In this document: positions 1-7,056 of the stretch, one piece after another
Layout: each line of letters starts with the position of its first letter
Numbering within the stretch: position 1 is the first letter of the stretch
From: a virus
IMG/VR virus record: IMGVR_UViG_3300023179_000485
Coordinates: 1-25,019 of that record
DNA: 25,019 bases
Strand: one strand, 5' to 3'
Translations under genes and position numbers: made by a program
Notes under the pieces: model-generated
The model's database searches: none
What the model saw: the letters and a program-made list of their open reading frames with translations, nothing else
Told to the model about the DNA's origin: nothing

Positions 1-26
1 ATATTCTAATTATCGAGAATTAAAGA

Positions 27-197
27 ATGATCGAAGAATATAAACAGTATGAAACAGTCAAGACTGTACAAGACCTGACAGAAAAACAAAAAAGTAACCT
101 CTTGCGAATTGGTGTAACATCTAAATCCCTAAAACAACTTGGCAAGAACGGTCAGCGTCTGTATTCGGAGTTGTGTAAACAAAAAGGATATCCTTAA
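27..197 (+). CDS. Small hypothetical protein (56 aa)
   Basis: An ATG at 27 opens a 56-codon frame ending in TAA at 195-197, one base before the RNA ligase start. An in-frame stop at 21-23 shows the gene begins inside the window. A GAGAA at 15-19 could be the ribosome binding site. The product is charged and Lys/Gln-rich, with no membrane segment and no family I recognise. Its tight spacing to the ligase suggests one transcript. Too short for certainty; codon use looks like its neighbours. Confidence 0.5.
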   Translation: MIEEYKQYETVKTVQDLTEKQKSNLLRIGVTSKSLKQLGKNGQRLYSELCKQKGYP

Positions 198-198
198 A

Positions 199-1110
199 AT
201 GAACAAAGATGAATTGAAAGATTTTGTATTAGCTAATCCAAAGTTGGTTTCGATGAAATCAGCTGGTGATGGTATCTTTGTGTTGAAGTATTCTAAGCGT
301 GTATTTTATGACAATCTTTGGTGCGATGAACTAGAACATTGCAGAGGTACAATTGTGGATAAAGATTTTAATCTTATCTCATATCCGTTTCAGAAAATCT
401 ACAACTATGGTATCGAAGCTAAGGCTCCGAAGTTGTCCGATGATACCTTAGTGACTGCATACCGAAAAGTAAACGGATTTATGTGTGCCATGACATGGTA
501 TAACGACGACATCCTAGTGAGTACCACGGGTTCGACTCAAAATGATTATGTGGACTATGCTCGGGAAATGATGTTGAAGCATCAGTGCTGGGCTGATTGG
601 CAAATGGAAATTCTTGCAGCTAAAGGCATGACCTTGATGTTTGAATGTGTTCATCCGAGTGACCCTCACATTATTCCCGAAGATGCAGGAATGTATTTCT
701 TGGGCTACCGTGAGAACACTTGGGATTCAAAGATCAATATGTACGGTGTAAGTAAGTCTAACTGGGCTCAAGACTATGCCCTGTCACATTTGAAGTGTCA
801 TTATCCAGAATCCTATGTTTTGCCGTTAGGTGAGTTGGTGGCAAAGTCAAAGCAGGTAAAACATGAGGGGTTTGTGGCGTACACGGAAGATGGGCAGGCT
901 TTTAAAATTAAAAGCCCTTATTATCTAACAAATAAATGGGTCGCCAGAAACCCACGCACTGATAAACTAATGCGTGAAGATTTCAAACAGCAAATTGATG
1001 AAGAATATTATCCCTTGCTGTCGGCGATCCAAGCAGACATTGAAGCATATACTGCAAAGACTGAACAAGAACGATTGGCTTGGGTTCGTAACTATTTGGA
1101 ACTAGTATGA
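199..1110 (+). CDS. rnlA: RNA ligase, T4 Rnl1-like
   Basis: ATP-dependent RNA ligase of the nucleotidyltransferase superfamily, which joins 5'-phosphate and 3'-OH RNA ends; in T4 the enzyme repairs tRNA cut by host anticodon nucleases. Visible motifs: motif I KVNG with the predicted adenylated Lys90, the upstream RGTIVD segment at about 49-54, a motif III-like FECVHP at 148-153, motif IV EGFV at 223-226 and motif V FKIKS at 235-239. At 303 aa it is shorter than T4 Rnl1 (about 370), with a short C-terminal domain. The ATG at 199 is preferred because AAGGA lies 10 nt upstream and it directly follows the preceding gene; an upstream in-frame start at 139 would overlap that gene. It ends in ATGA overlap with the next gene. 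The substrate is inferred from the family. Confidence 0.88.
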   Translation: MNKDELKDFVLANPKLVSMKSAGDGIFVLKYSKRVFYDNLWCDELEHCRGTIVDKDFNLISYPFQKIYNYGIEAKAPKLSDDTLVTAYRKVNGFMCAMTWYNDDILVSTTGSTQNDYVDYAREMMLKHQCWADWQMEILAAKGMTLMFECVHPSDPHIIPEDAGMYFLGYRENTWDSKINMYGVSKSNWAQDYALSHLKCHYPESYVLPLGELVAKSKQVKHEGFVAYTEDGQAFKIKSPYYLTNKWVARNPRTDKLMREDFKQQIDEEYYPLLSAIQADIEAYTAKTEQERLAWVRNYLELV

Positions 1111-1616
1111 CTAAGAAAACCAAGTGGAGTCATTTGCCAAATGCGGCGCATATTGATCATGTGTTGGCATCAGTAAAAGCTCATCCTAATGAGTGGAGTG
1201 CGGCTTGGTATATGGCTCGGGATGCGGCTTATTATGCGGTTTATTATGCGGCTCGGGATGCGGCTCGGGATATGGCTCGGGATATGGCTTGGGATATGGC
1301 TTGGGATATGGCTCGTGGTGCGGCTCGGGATATGGCTCAGTATATGGCTTGGAGCTTGGTTCGGGCTATGGCTCGGGAAGAGGCTTATGATATGGCTTAT
1401 AAGGCGGCGCGGGAAGCGGCCCCTTGGACGGCTTGGGGTTCGATACGGCAGGTCATCTTGGCACTGTTTGCCTATGATGACTGTGCCCACTATCTTGATA
1501 TGCCCAGTGATCAATTATGTGTTTGGGCAATACTCAGCGAAAACCCAGCAGCCAACTTGTTGTTGCCAGCAGTAGTTGCATTTGAGAAGATTAGTCTATT
1601 GGAGGAGTTAGCATGA
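1107..1616 (+). CDS. WSHLP-family Ala-repeat protein, copy 1 (169 aa)
   Basis: First of five related genes. The family has a fixed N-terminus ([11 protein letters not shown], then HPNEW) and a fixed C-terminus ([15 protein letters not shown], then a Leu/Ala-rich end [13 protein letters not shown]), separated by a variable Ala-rich stretch. In this copy the middle (residues about 33-110) is a run of four-residue units such as ARDM, AWDM and ARGA, which would form a long helix with Ala on one face. It overlaps the RNA ligase stop by ATGA, so translation is probably coupled. Function unknown; the pattern suggests a helical binding protein whose length changes by repeat gain and loss. I do not know a named family. 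Confidence 0.8.
   Translation: MTKKTKWSHLPNAAHIDHVLASVKAHPNEWSAAWYMARDAAYYAVYYAARDAARDMARDMAWDMAWDMARGAARDMAQYMAWSLVRAMAREEAYDMAYKAAREAAPWTAWGSIRQVILALFAYDDCAHYLDMPSDQLCVWAILSENPAANLLLPAVVAFEKISLLEELA
1207..1400 (+). repeat. 12-bp tandem coding repeat (GATATGGCTCGG-like)
   Basis: Degenerate 12-bp units close to GATATGGCTCGG or GATGCGGCTTGG are repeated through the middle of copy 1 and give the four-residue A-R/W-D-M period. Shorter, more diverged versions occur at about 2160-2280, 2540-2690 and 11130-11225 in the paralogs. Being a multiple of three, unit gain or loss keeps the frame, so replication slippage or recombination can change protein length without breaking the gene. Confidence 0.75.
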
Positions 1617-2043
1617 GCACTGCTTGGAGTCACTTACCTAATGCAGTACCGTTGATCGTGTCTTGTCATCATTGTCTACACATCCAGAACAATGGACCGA
1701 TGCTTGGGATAAAGCACATACTACAGTAGAGCCAGTGATAAAGAAGCTTGATATGGTTACTTTTCGAGCAAAACATCCTCATATAAACGATCCATTAGTC
1801 GCTATGGCTTGGGATGCAGTTCTGGTGTCGGGCGACTGGCCCCGGGATGATCGTAAACCGGCTCGTAACGCAGCAAGGGATGCAGTTTATGCACTTATTG
1901 CCTGGGATGATAGCACCAAGTATCTAACCATGCCAAGTGATCAATTACGTGTTTGGGCAACACTCAGTGAGGACATCTCAGCAGGTTTATTATTGCCAGC
2001 AGTTATTGCTTTTGAGCAAATCAGTGAATTGGAACTAGTATGA
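1613..2043 (+). pseudogene. WSHLP-family copy 2, broken by a -1 frameshift
   Basis: The ATG at 1613 overlaps the previous stop and encodes [12 protein letters not shown] as in copy 3, but the frame is lost at about 1648-1650. Resuming one frame over gives VDRVLSSLSTHPEQW and the rest of the family through 2043. Copy 3 reads GTACATATTGACCGT where this copy reads GTACCGTTGATCGT, so a single missing base explains it. The downstream part could only restart at a TTG (1663). The middle is the least repetitive of the family (LVAMAWDAV and ARNAARDAV only). No slippery heptamer is present, so programmed frameshifting is unlikely. It may be a decaying gene or a sequencing/assembly error. Confidence 0.75.
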
Positions 2044-2450
2044 GTACTGCCTGGAGTCATTTGCCCAATGCAGTACATATTGACCGTGTGTTGACATCGG
2101 CGACGGCATATCCTGATTATTGGAATGAGGCTTATGAGGCGGCGCTGTTGGTGCAGGGTTATGGCGCGGCTTATGGTATGACTTGGGATGTGGCTCGGAG
2201 TGCGGCTTATTATGTGGCTTATTATGCGGCGCGGGCGGCGGCTGAGCGGGCTTTGGGCGCTCCAGGGTATGTGGCTCGGGGTGCCATCATGGCACTGATC
2301 GTCTATGATGACTGTGCCAAGTATCTTGACATGCCCAGTGATCAATTACGTGTTTGGGCAACACTCAGCGAAAAACCAGCAGCTATCCTAATGTTGCCTG
2401 CTGTGATTGCTTTTGAAAAGATTAGTGAATTAGAGTTAGTTTATGACTAA
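2040..2450 (+). CDS. WSHLP-family Ala-repeat protein, copy 3 (136 aa)
   Basis: Complete family member: [18 protein letters not shown] at the N-terminus, a shorter Ala-rich middle (AARAAAERALGA) and the conserved [15 protein letters not shown] and PAAILMLPAVIAFEKIS C-terminal block. The start overlaps copy 2 by ATGA and is preceded by TTGGAACTAGT, the same sequence that precedes copy 1 at the end of the RNA ligase gene. Function unknown. Confidence 0.8.
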   Translation: MSTAWSHLPNAVHIDRVLTSATAYPDYWNEAYEAALLVQGYGAAYGMTWDVARSAAYYVAYYAARAAAERALGAPGYVARGAIMALIVYDDCAKYLDMPSDQLRVWATLSEKPAAILMLPAVIAFEKISELELVYD

Positions 2451-2844
2451 GAAAACTATGTGGAGCCATTTACCAAATGCCGATCATATTGATCGTGTCA
2501 TTGCCTCGGTGAAAGATCATCCCAAAGTTTGGGCTGCTGCTCCGTATGTGGCAGGGTATATGGTGGCTCGGGCTTCGGCTCGGGATGCGGCTCAGCATGC
2601 GGCTCGGACTGAGGTTTGGGATGCGGTTTGGGTGACGGCAGGGTATATGGCTCAGTATGCGTCTCGGTATGCAGCTAGGAATGCAGTCGTAGCACTCGTT
2701 GCCTATGATGACTGTGCCCATTATCTTGATATGCCCAGTGATCAATTACGTGTTTGGGCAATACTCAGTGAAAAACCAGCAGCTATCCTAATGTTGCCAG
2801 CAGTGACGGCATTTGAGAAAATTAGTCTATTGGAAATGGTATGA
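2443..2844 (+). CDS. WSHLP-family Ala-repeat protein, copy 4 (133 aa)
   Basis: Family member starting MTKKTMWSHLPNADHIDRV, with an Ala/Arg/Val-rich middle (ARASARDAAQHAA) and the standard [16 protein letters not shown]-terminus. It overlaps copy 3 by 8 bp, and its stop overlaps the next small gene by ATGA. Its first codons (ATGACTAAGAAAAC) match copy 1, while copies 2 and 3 share ATGAG[CT]ACTGC, so the four may have arisen by duplication of a pair. Function unknown. Confidence 0.8.
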   Translation: MTKKTMWSHLPNADHIDRVIASVKDHPKVWAAAPYVAGYMVARASARDAAQHAARTEVWDAVWVTAGYMAQYASRYAARNAVVALVAYDDCAHYLDMPSDQLRVWAILSEKPAAILMLPAVTAFEKISLLEMV

Positions 2845-2963
2845 AATTTATCACCAACAAATACCAGTCAGTTTTACTGCCATATAGTCAAGAGCTTCTA
2901 GACTGGCTTCAAAAAACTTATCCATACTCAAAATATACTGTTTTCAATAAAGTATCAGAATGA
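2841..2963 (+). CDS. Very small hypothetical protein (40 aa)
   Basis: The ATG at 2841 overlaps the stop of WSHLP copy 4 by ATGA, with TTGGAAATGGT just upstream as a possible ribosome binding site. The 40-residue product is Tyr/Lys-rich (ELLDWLQKTYPYSKY) and resembles nothing I know. The coupled start is the main support. It could instead be a remnant of a longer gene. Confidence 0.45.
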   Translation: MKFITNKYQSVLLPYSQELLDWLQKTYPYSKYTVFNKVSE

Positions 2964-3003
2964 TATTACACACTTATAGATTACACAACTTTAAAAAACC
3001 ATT

Positions 3004-3426
3004 ATGAAAAACGAAATAGATTTTAAGGAAAAAGTTGACAGGATACTGCAAGATATTGCAGACACCAAGAATGCACTCGTTGAAAAACTGATGCAGGAAG
3101 CACTAATGGATGAGGACGGTTATCCCACTGAAGCTGCACTGCAAATTGTTGAGAATTGGCATTGGGCTGATGTAAAAGGTTGGTTCGATTTTATCAAAAG
3201 TATTTGGCACTTGGAATCCTGGGGCTGGCATGAGGGAGAAGCTGATCACGAATATCGCAATAATGTGAAAGTCTATCGATACAACCTCTCCACTGCTGGT
3301 TGGAGCGGCAATGAGAGCATTATTCAGGCAATGAAAAAATGTGATAACGGCATGATGTGGTATATGTACTGGGTAAGCTCACGCCGGGGTGGACATTATG
3401 TATTTGAGATTGAACTTGGCAATTAA
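3004..3426 (+). CDS. Hypothetical phage protein (140 aa)
   Basis: Charged N-terminal helix (residues 1-40), then a Trp-rich region (NWHWADVKGWFDFI, WHLESWGWHEGE) and a C-terminal basic/aromatic end (MYWVSSRRGGHYVFEIEL). No signal peptide, membrane segment or catalytic motif is evident. The ribosome binding site is weak, so the start is less certain than the frame. No function can be assigned. Confidence 0.7.
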   Translation: MKNEIDFKEKVDRILQDIADTKNALVEKLMQEALMDEDGYPTEAALQIVENWHWADVKGWFDFIKSIWHLESWGWHEGEADHEYRNNVKVYRYNLSTAGWSGNESIIQAMKKCDNGMMWYMYWVSSRRGGHYVFEIELGN

Positions 3427-3446
3427 ACAGAGTTAGGGCATTAACC

Positions 3447-3659
3447 ATGATTGTATTCAGTGTTTGGGATATTATCCTCATGCTACTATTGGCAGTGGTG
3501 GGCGTAATTGGACTTTACCTCTGTTTTCAAACAGTGCGTAGGCAAGCTAAATGTAAACATACTGGCAGAATCAATGAAACCAGTGCATGTCAAGCTATAT
3601 GTGCTGTCTGCGGCAAAAACCTGGGTTTTATTGGTAATTGGCGAAAAAAGATTGATTAG
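3447..3659 (+). CDS. Small membrane protein with Cys/His cluster (70 aa)
   Basis: Residues about 7-28 form one hydrophobic segment (DIILMLLLAVVGVIGLYLCF), followed by a basic stretch (RRQAK) and a cytoplasmic tail with C-x-H and, further on, C-x3-C-x2-C (CKH, then CQAICAVC), ending in GKNLGFIG. The basic residues after the helix predict N-out/C-in topology. The cysteines could bind zinc. Such one-helix proteins are common in phages, but I know no function. Confidence 0.7.
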   Translation: MIVFSVWDIILMLLLAVVGVIGLYLCFQTVRRQAKCKHTGRINETSACQAICAVCGKNLGFIGNWRKKID

Positions 3660-3673
3660 TTGTTGCATATAAT

Positions 3674-3702
3674 TTGCATTATATTACAGCTTTCAGTATA
3701 AT
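3674..3702 (+). promoter_or_regulatory. sigma70-like promoter of nadM-Nudix
   Basis: TTGCAT (3674-3679), a 17-bp spacer and a perfect TATAAT (3697-3702). The 14-nt core TATAATAAATACAT is repeated exactly ahead of nadV at 11865-11878. Confidence 0.75.
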
Positions 3703-3713
3703 AAATACATTGA

Positions 3714-3730
3714 AGAAAGATAGACTTTCT
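3714..3730 (+). promoter_or_regulatory. Leader hairpin with ATAGA loop (nadM)
   Basis: AGAAAG (3714-3719), loop ATAGA, CTTTCT (3725-3730): a perfect 6-bp stem just after the expected transcription start. The nadV leader has the same loop on a different but still paired stem. It could be a protein-binding element or a 5'-end stabiliser; its role is inferred. Confidence 0.5.
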
Positions 3731-3761
3731 AAATATCACAACTAAACATAGGAGTTATGTT

Positions 3762-4793
3762 ATGTCACAAAAAAAGTACGATACATTAGTTTATATTGGT
3801 CGTTTTCAACCAATTCATTCCGCTCACGTTGAAACTATTAGACGTGCGACATTGTTGGCTCGACAAGTAGTTATCATTGTTGGTAGTGCTGATCAGCCCA
3901 GAACTTATAAAAACCCTTTCTCCAGCCAGGAACGTGAAGGAATGATTCGAATGTCATTGAATGGCGTTGGTGACAAAAATTGTGCCATTAGGGTTGAGCA
4001 TAATATTGATACAATTTACAATGACCAAGCCTGGGCAGGAAGAGTTCAGGCAATTGTACAAAAACACAATCATGGTCTGGGCCCAGTGGGTATCATTGGG
4101 CACGACAAGGATGACACAACTTTTTATTTGAAAATGTTTCCACAGTGGGGTCGTGAAGAGGTTGAGCTTATTGAACCATTGAATGCCACTGATATTCGTG
4201 ATTTGTATTTCCGAGCTGATGCCAATTTAAAATTCCTGTCACCGGTGGTGCCTGAAGCTGCATTTACTTTTTTGTCTAATTTCAAAGACACTGCCCCCTA
4301 TGCACAGATCTTGCGTGAGCGAGAGTTTGTGATAAACTATAAAAAGCAATATGCCAGCCTCCCGTATCCCCCGATATTTTCCACATCAGACAGCGTAGTT
4401 ATACAAAGTGGGCACGTTCTTATGATTAAACGCCGCAGCGAACCCGGAAAAAACCTAATGGCTTTACCTGGTGGATACGTCAATGCATCAACTGATAAGA
4501 GCGTGTTGGATGCTGCAATTCGAGAGCTTCGAGAAGAAACTGGCATTAAGGTTCCCGAGCCAGTTCTGCGTGGTAGCATAGTTGACAATCGAGTGTTCGA
4601 TGCTATAGATCGAAGCCCACGTGGTCGTATCATTACTCATTGTTTTAAAATTGTATTGGCAGATGGGCCGCTGCCAAGAGTAAAAGGTGCCGATGATGCC
4701 CTACGCGCTAAATGGATCCCTATTGCAGAAATACGTCGTGATGAGTGTTTTGAGGATCATTACGAAATTATCTCTTGGGCTCTGGGCAGCTAA
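3762..4793 (+). CDS. nadM: Bifunctional NMN adenylyltransferase / Nudix hydrolase
   Basis: Two-domain enzyme of the NadM-Nudix type known from Synechocystis and large phages such as KVP40. The N-terminal domain (about 1-185) is a nucleotidyltransferase that turns NMN plus ATP into NAD+: GRFQPIHSAH at 13-22 is the HxGH-type ATP site and NATDIR at 141-146 matches the ISSTxIR position. The C-terminal domain (about 205-343) is Nudix, with GGYV at 237-240 and RELREETGI at 254-262; the family cleaves ADP-ribose to AMP and ribose-5-phosphate. The loop between GG and REL has two extra residues and a Lys where the first box Glu is usual, but the metal-binding REL-EE core is intact. GGAG lies 7 nt before the ATG. 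It works with nadV (11929) and nadE (18918). Confidence 0.92.
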   Translation: MSQKKYDTLVYIGRFQPIHSAHVETIRRATLLARQVVIIVGSADQPRTYKNPFSSQEREGMIRMSLNGVGDKNCAIRVEHNIDTIYNDQAWAGRVQAIVQKHNHGLGPVGIIGHDKDDTTFYLKMFPQWGREEVELIEPLNATDIRDLYFRADANLKFLSPVVPEAAFTFLSNFKDTAPYAQILREREFVINYKKQYASLPYPPIFSTSDSVVIQSGHVLMIKRRSEPGKNLMALPGGYVNASTDKSVLDAAIRELREETGIKVPEPVLRGSIVDNRVFDAIDRSPRGRIITHCFKIVLADGPLPRVKGADDALRAKWIPIAEIRRDECFEDHYEIISWALGS

Positions 4794-4833
4794 CTATAAC
4801 AATTAATATTACAAAAAACAGTGGTTTTCAAAT

Positions 4834-5121
4834 ATGAACGAACGAGCAATTAAACTGTACCAAGACGCGATAGAATTTGCTTATAAAACTATAGGCAAAG
4901 AGCATAGCGATACTGCTTATTTTCAGGGAGCAATTGCAGGAAAGTTAGCCGAACTTATTGTTAGTGAATGCACAAATCTTTTATTTGATGAGTCCGAACG
5001 ACTTTACGCATATTCTACTGAATGTGATAATATGCGTGAAAGTGACGAGGCTGAATTGGTTGCTGAAAAATGCGTTGACCTCATTACGATGATCGAAGAA
5101 CATTTTGGAGTTGAAGAATGA
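4834..5121 (+). CDS. Small hypothetical phage protein (95 aa)
   Basis: Begins MNERAIKLYQDA, contains KLAELIVSEC (about 33-42) and ends MIEEHFGVEE. This layout (NER start, AELIV-EC in the middle, hFGVEE end) is typical of a small acidic helical protein seen in many tailed phages; no function is known to me. The stop overlaps the next start by ATGA. There is no clear ribosome binding site. Confidence 0.7.
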   Translation: MNERAIKLYQDAIEFAYKTIGKEHSDTAYFQGAIAGKLAELIVSECTNLLFDESERLYAYSTECDNMRESDEAELVAEKCVDLITMIEEHFGVEE

Positions 5122-5219
5122 TACAAGACAAGGATTATAATTGGTGCCGTCATTGCCACAGAAATCCCAACAAGAATGTACATACACCATTCTGTCCAGC
5201 AACAGAAGTAGAACAATGA
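5118..5219 (+). CDS. Tiny Cys/His protein (33 aa)
   Basis: The ATG at 5118 overlaps the previous stop by ATGA, with GGAG 7 nt upstream inside the preceding gene. The 33-residue product has WCRHCH near its N-terminus and FC near its end, so a small zinc-binding knuckle is possible. The overlap and ribosome binding site support translation; function unknown. Confidence 0.5.
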   Translation: MIQDKDYNWCRHCHRNPNKNVHTPFCPATEVEQ

Positions 5220-5308
5220 ACAATATACAGTACGGGGATGTCCATTCTGTGGAATGCTGTCGTGCATTGCTGGTCAATGTAGGATTGAAAAGCCAACTAA
5301 ACTTATAA
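5216..5308 (+). CDS. Possible tiny coupled ORF (30 aa)
   Basis: The ATG at 5216 overlaps the previous stop by ATGA and runs 30 codons to a TAA that overlaps the next candidate start (TAATG at 5306-5310). There is no clear ribosome binding site and no recognisable sequence. It may only serve to carry ribosomes to the following gene, or may not be a gene. Confidence 0.3.
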   Translation: MNNIQYGDVHSVECCRALLVNVGLKSQLNL

Positions 5309-5538
5309 TGAAGCCAACCTCAGCCAATGGCGTCCAAGGTATTTTGTTACGAACATTAAACGGGACGTATAAGTTTCGCGTATACGATGCCGAAAATAAC
5401 TTCATTGATTATGACTTGACACATAGTGATTTGCATGTTACAATAACTGACACAGACGCGTTCCTTTATAGTGACGAGCATCACGATAATATGTATCGGT
5501 TAGATCACAGTCCAGCAACATTAGGGATACCTGAATGA
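5308..5538 (+). CDS. Hypothetical phage protein (76 aa)
   Basis: Predicted mostly beta protein (ILLRTLNGTYKFRVYD, then DLHVTITD). I chose the ATG at 5308 because it overlaps the preceding stop (TAATG) and because the 18 codons upstream, from an alternative ATG at 5254, lack a ribosome binding site and give an atypical Cys-rich start. The stop overlaps the exonuclease start by ATGA. Function unknown. Confidence 0.6.
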   Translation: MKPTSANGVQGILLRTLNGTYKFRVYDAENNFIDYDLTHSDLHVTITDTDAFLYSDEHHDNMYRLDHSPATLGIPE

Positions 5539-5972
5539 AACTATTTTTAGACACTGAATTCAATGGCTTTGGTGGTAAGCTGATGTCCATGGCTCTGGTA
5601 CCAGAGCATGATCTGCTTGAAAATTTCTACTGTGAACTGGAGATGACCGACCAGCTGGATCCATGGGTCCGAGAAAATGTCGTTCCACACATGGTTCTAG
5701 TGCCCTCCACAAGATTGCAGTTTCAGAGAAAACTAGCTTCATACCTTTTGCAGTTTCAGAAAATCACAATCGTTGCTGATTGGCCAGATGACATTAGGTA
5801 CTTTTGTGAATCACTGATTACTGGACCCGGGGAACGGATCAGCCTTCCTGGTAAAATCAAGTTTGAGTTGGATCTTGACATCGAATATGAATCTCGTGTA
5901 CCGCATAATGCGTTATATGATGCAATAGCAATTCGAGATGTCTATCTGTCTAATAAAAACGAAACTCAATGA
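5535..5972 (+). CDS. 3'-5' exonuclease, DEDDh (Rv2179c-like)
   Basis: RNase T/DnaQ-fold exonuclease. The acidic residues expected of a DEDDh site are visible: Asp6 and Glu8 in FLDTEF, Asp82 in VADWPDD, then His124 and Asp129 in VPHNALYDA. At 145 aa it is a minimal single-domain member, like the Rv2179c-type exoribonucleases. Two metal ions held by these residues hydrolyse RNA or DNA from the 3' end; which nucleic acid cannot be told from sequence. AGGGA precedes the ATG, which overlaps the upstream stop. Confidence 0.78.
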   Translation: MKLFLDTEFNGFGGKLMSMALVPEHDLLENFYCELEMTDQLDPWVRENVVPHMVLVPSTRLQFQRKLASYLLQFQKITIVADWPDDIRYFCESLITGPGERISLPGKIKFELDLDIEYESRVPHNALYDAIAIRDVYLSNKNETQ

Positions 5973-6023
5973 TGGCGAAACGTATTAATAATTTAATTAT
6001 ACATAGATCCCGGAGTTAAACAA

Positions 6024-6545
6024 ATGATACATCCTGACTATGAAGAATATGCAAACATGTTAGAATCAAAATTAAAACATACCAAAGGTAATTTGCTCGA
6101 TTTAGCAGAAGCCGGCGAGTTTGATATAGTTGTGCAAGGTTGCAATTGTTTCAACACCATGGGTGGTGGTCTTGCACGAGAAATTCGTGAACGTTATCCC
6201 GAAGTGGCTGCTGTCGATGCTAAGACCAAGAAAGGAGACTACAGCAAGTTAGGTAATTGGACTGTAGGTTATGCTTGGTTTGATGAAACATCGGACCCGT
6301 ATATAATCATCAATGCATACACTCAATACAACATGAGTACTGGTGAAGACGTATTTGAATATACTGCATTTGAACTTATTCTACAAAAATTGGCATTTGC
6401 TTATCCGGGCGAGCGTTTTGGGTTTCCTTTGATTGGTCAAGGTTTAGCCAAGGGAGACCCAGTTCGGATAAATGCGTTATTGGAACACTTTGCTAAATCT
6501 GTTGTAGACAAAGGCGGAAGCGTTACTCTAGTCGAATTCGGGTAA
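6024..6545 (+). CDS. Macro-domain protein (ADP-ribose 1''-phosphatase-like)
   Basis: ADP-ribose-binding macro domain of the Poa1/phage type. GCNCFNTMGGGLA at 39-51 is the ribose/phosphate-binding loop with the catalytic-region Asn, and PLIGQGLAKGD at 135-145 is the second phosphate loop. Family members remove the 1''-phosphate from ADP-ribose 1''-phosphate (a by-product of tRNA ligation by 2'-phosphotransferases) or remove ADP-ribose from proteins or nucleic acids. Here it sits near NAD genes, and the T4-like RNA ligase is in the same window. CGGAGTT precedes the ATG. The LRWS array starts 5 nt after its stop, so it probably heads that operon. Confidence 0.85.
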   Translation: MIHPDYEEYANMLESKLKHTKGNLLDLAEAGEFDIVVQGCNCFNTMGGGLAREIRERYPEVAAVDAKTKKGDYSKLGNWTVGYAWFDETSDPYIIINAYTQYNMSTGEDVFEYTAFELILQKLAFAYPGERFGFPLIGQGLAKGDPVRINALLEHFAKSVVDKGGSVTLVEFG

Positions 6546-6550
6546 CGGCC

Positions 6551-6856
6551 ATGAAAAGTAACATACCTACACTTAAAAATCATAATCCTGTACTTGTTGC
6601 TACTCACATTCCTTCTTATCCAATTAACCCCGGGTCTTGGAAAGAGTATCTACTAACGTTAGAACTATATTACCACAATTCGTTCTATGATACAACTAAA
6701 ATGGATATGAAGAAGGTAAATGATCTGATGCAAGAACGATACCCAGGACCGTATTGTGTTGTAGAAAAGTTATTAACAGATAGAATGGTTATTGGATTTA
6801 GTTTAGAATTTGACGATCTCAACGAAGAAATTTTTTGGTTGTTGAGGTGGTCATGA
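6551..6856 (+). CDS. LRWS-tailed array protein 1 (101 aa)
   Basis: First of fifteen linked genes. The body is unlike the others (LELYYHNSFYDTTKMDMKK), but the end, a short acidic stretch followed by EEIFWLLRWS, is the shared tail. The last 15 bases, TTGAGGTGGTCATGA, encode LRWS-stop, supply GAGG as the next gene's Shine-Dalgarno and contain its ATG. It starts 5 nt after the macro-domain gene. Function unknown. Confidence 0.78.
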   Translation: MKSNIPTLKNHNPVLVATHIPSYPINPGSWKEYLLTLELYYHNSFYDTTKMDMKKVNDLMQERYPGPYCVVEKLLTDRMVIGFSLEFDDLNEEIFWLLRWS

Positions 6857-7056
6857 AACGTTATAAAAACTATGTAACATTGCCATACGATCCTCTGTGG
6901 CAACCGCTTGATTGGGCTAAGACACATTGCCTAAGCTATATCACAAATGATGTTCATTATGACGGTCATTATTCGTTTGATAATCCAGACATTAAAGTTG
7001 ATTATTTTTTCTATGATGAAAAAGAAGCTCTTTTATTTGCATTGAGGTGGGCATGA
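6853..7056 (+). CDS. LRWS-tailed array protein 2 (67 aa)
   Basis: Aromatic-rich short protein ending FFYDEKEALLFALRWA. The pattern seen across the array is visible: helix with LDWAKTHC, a variable loop, an aromatic strand (VDYFFY), an acidic turn (DEK) and a final helix with LRW. The ATG at 6853 overlaps the previous stop, with GAGG 5 nt away; an in-frame ATG at 6835 lies inside the previous gene and is less likely. Function unknown. Confidence 0.75.
   Translation: MKRYKNYVTLPYDPLWQPLDWAKTHCLSYITNDVHYDGHYSFDNPDIKVDYFFYDEKEALLFALRWA

Noticed and set aside
521-540. GGTTCGACTC as a tRNA T-arm
   Set aside because: It lies inside the RNA ligase coding sequence and no cloverleaf can be drawn around it.
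1170-1575. Repetitive ORFs on both strands (Pro-Ser-His-Ile and Gly-Tyr-Gly-Ser repeats) in the WSHLP cluster
   Set aside because: They are other-frame readings of the 12-bp repeat in copy 1; no ribosome binding sites, and the + strand family frame is conserved across paralogs.
1645-1652. Programmed -1 frameshift in WSHLP copy 2
   Set aside because: No slippery heptamer or downstream structure, and the shift would be needed after only about 12 codons; a base loss is simpler.
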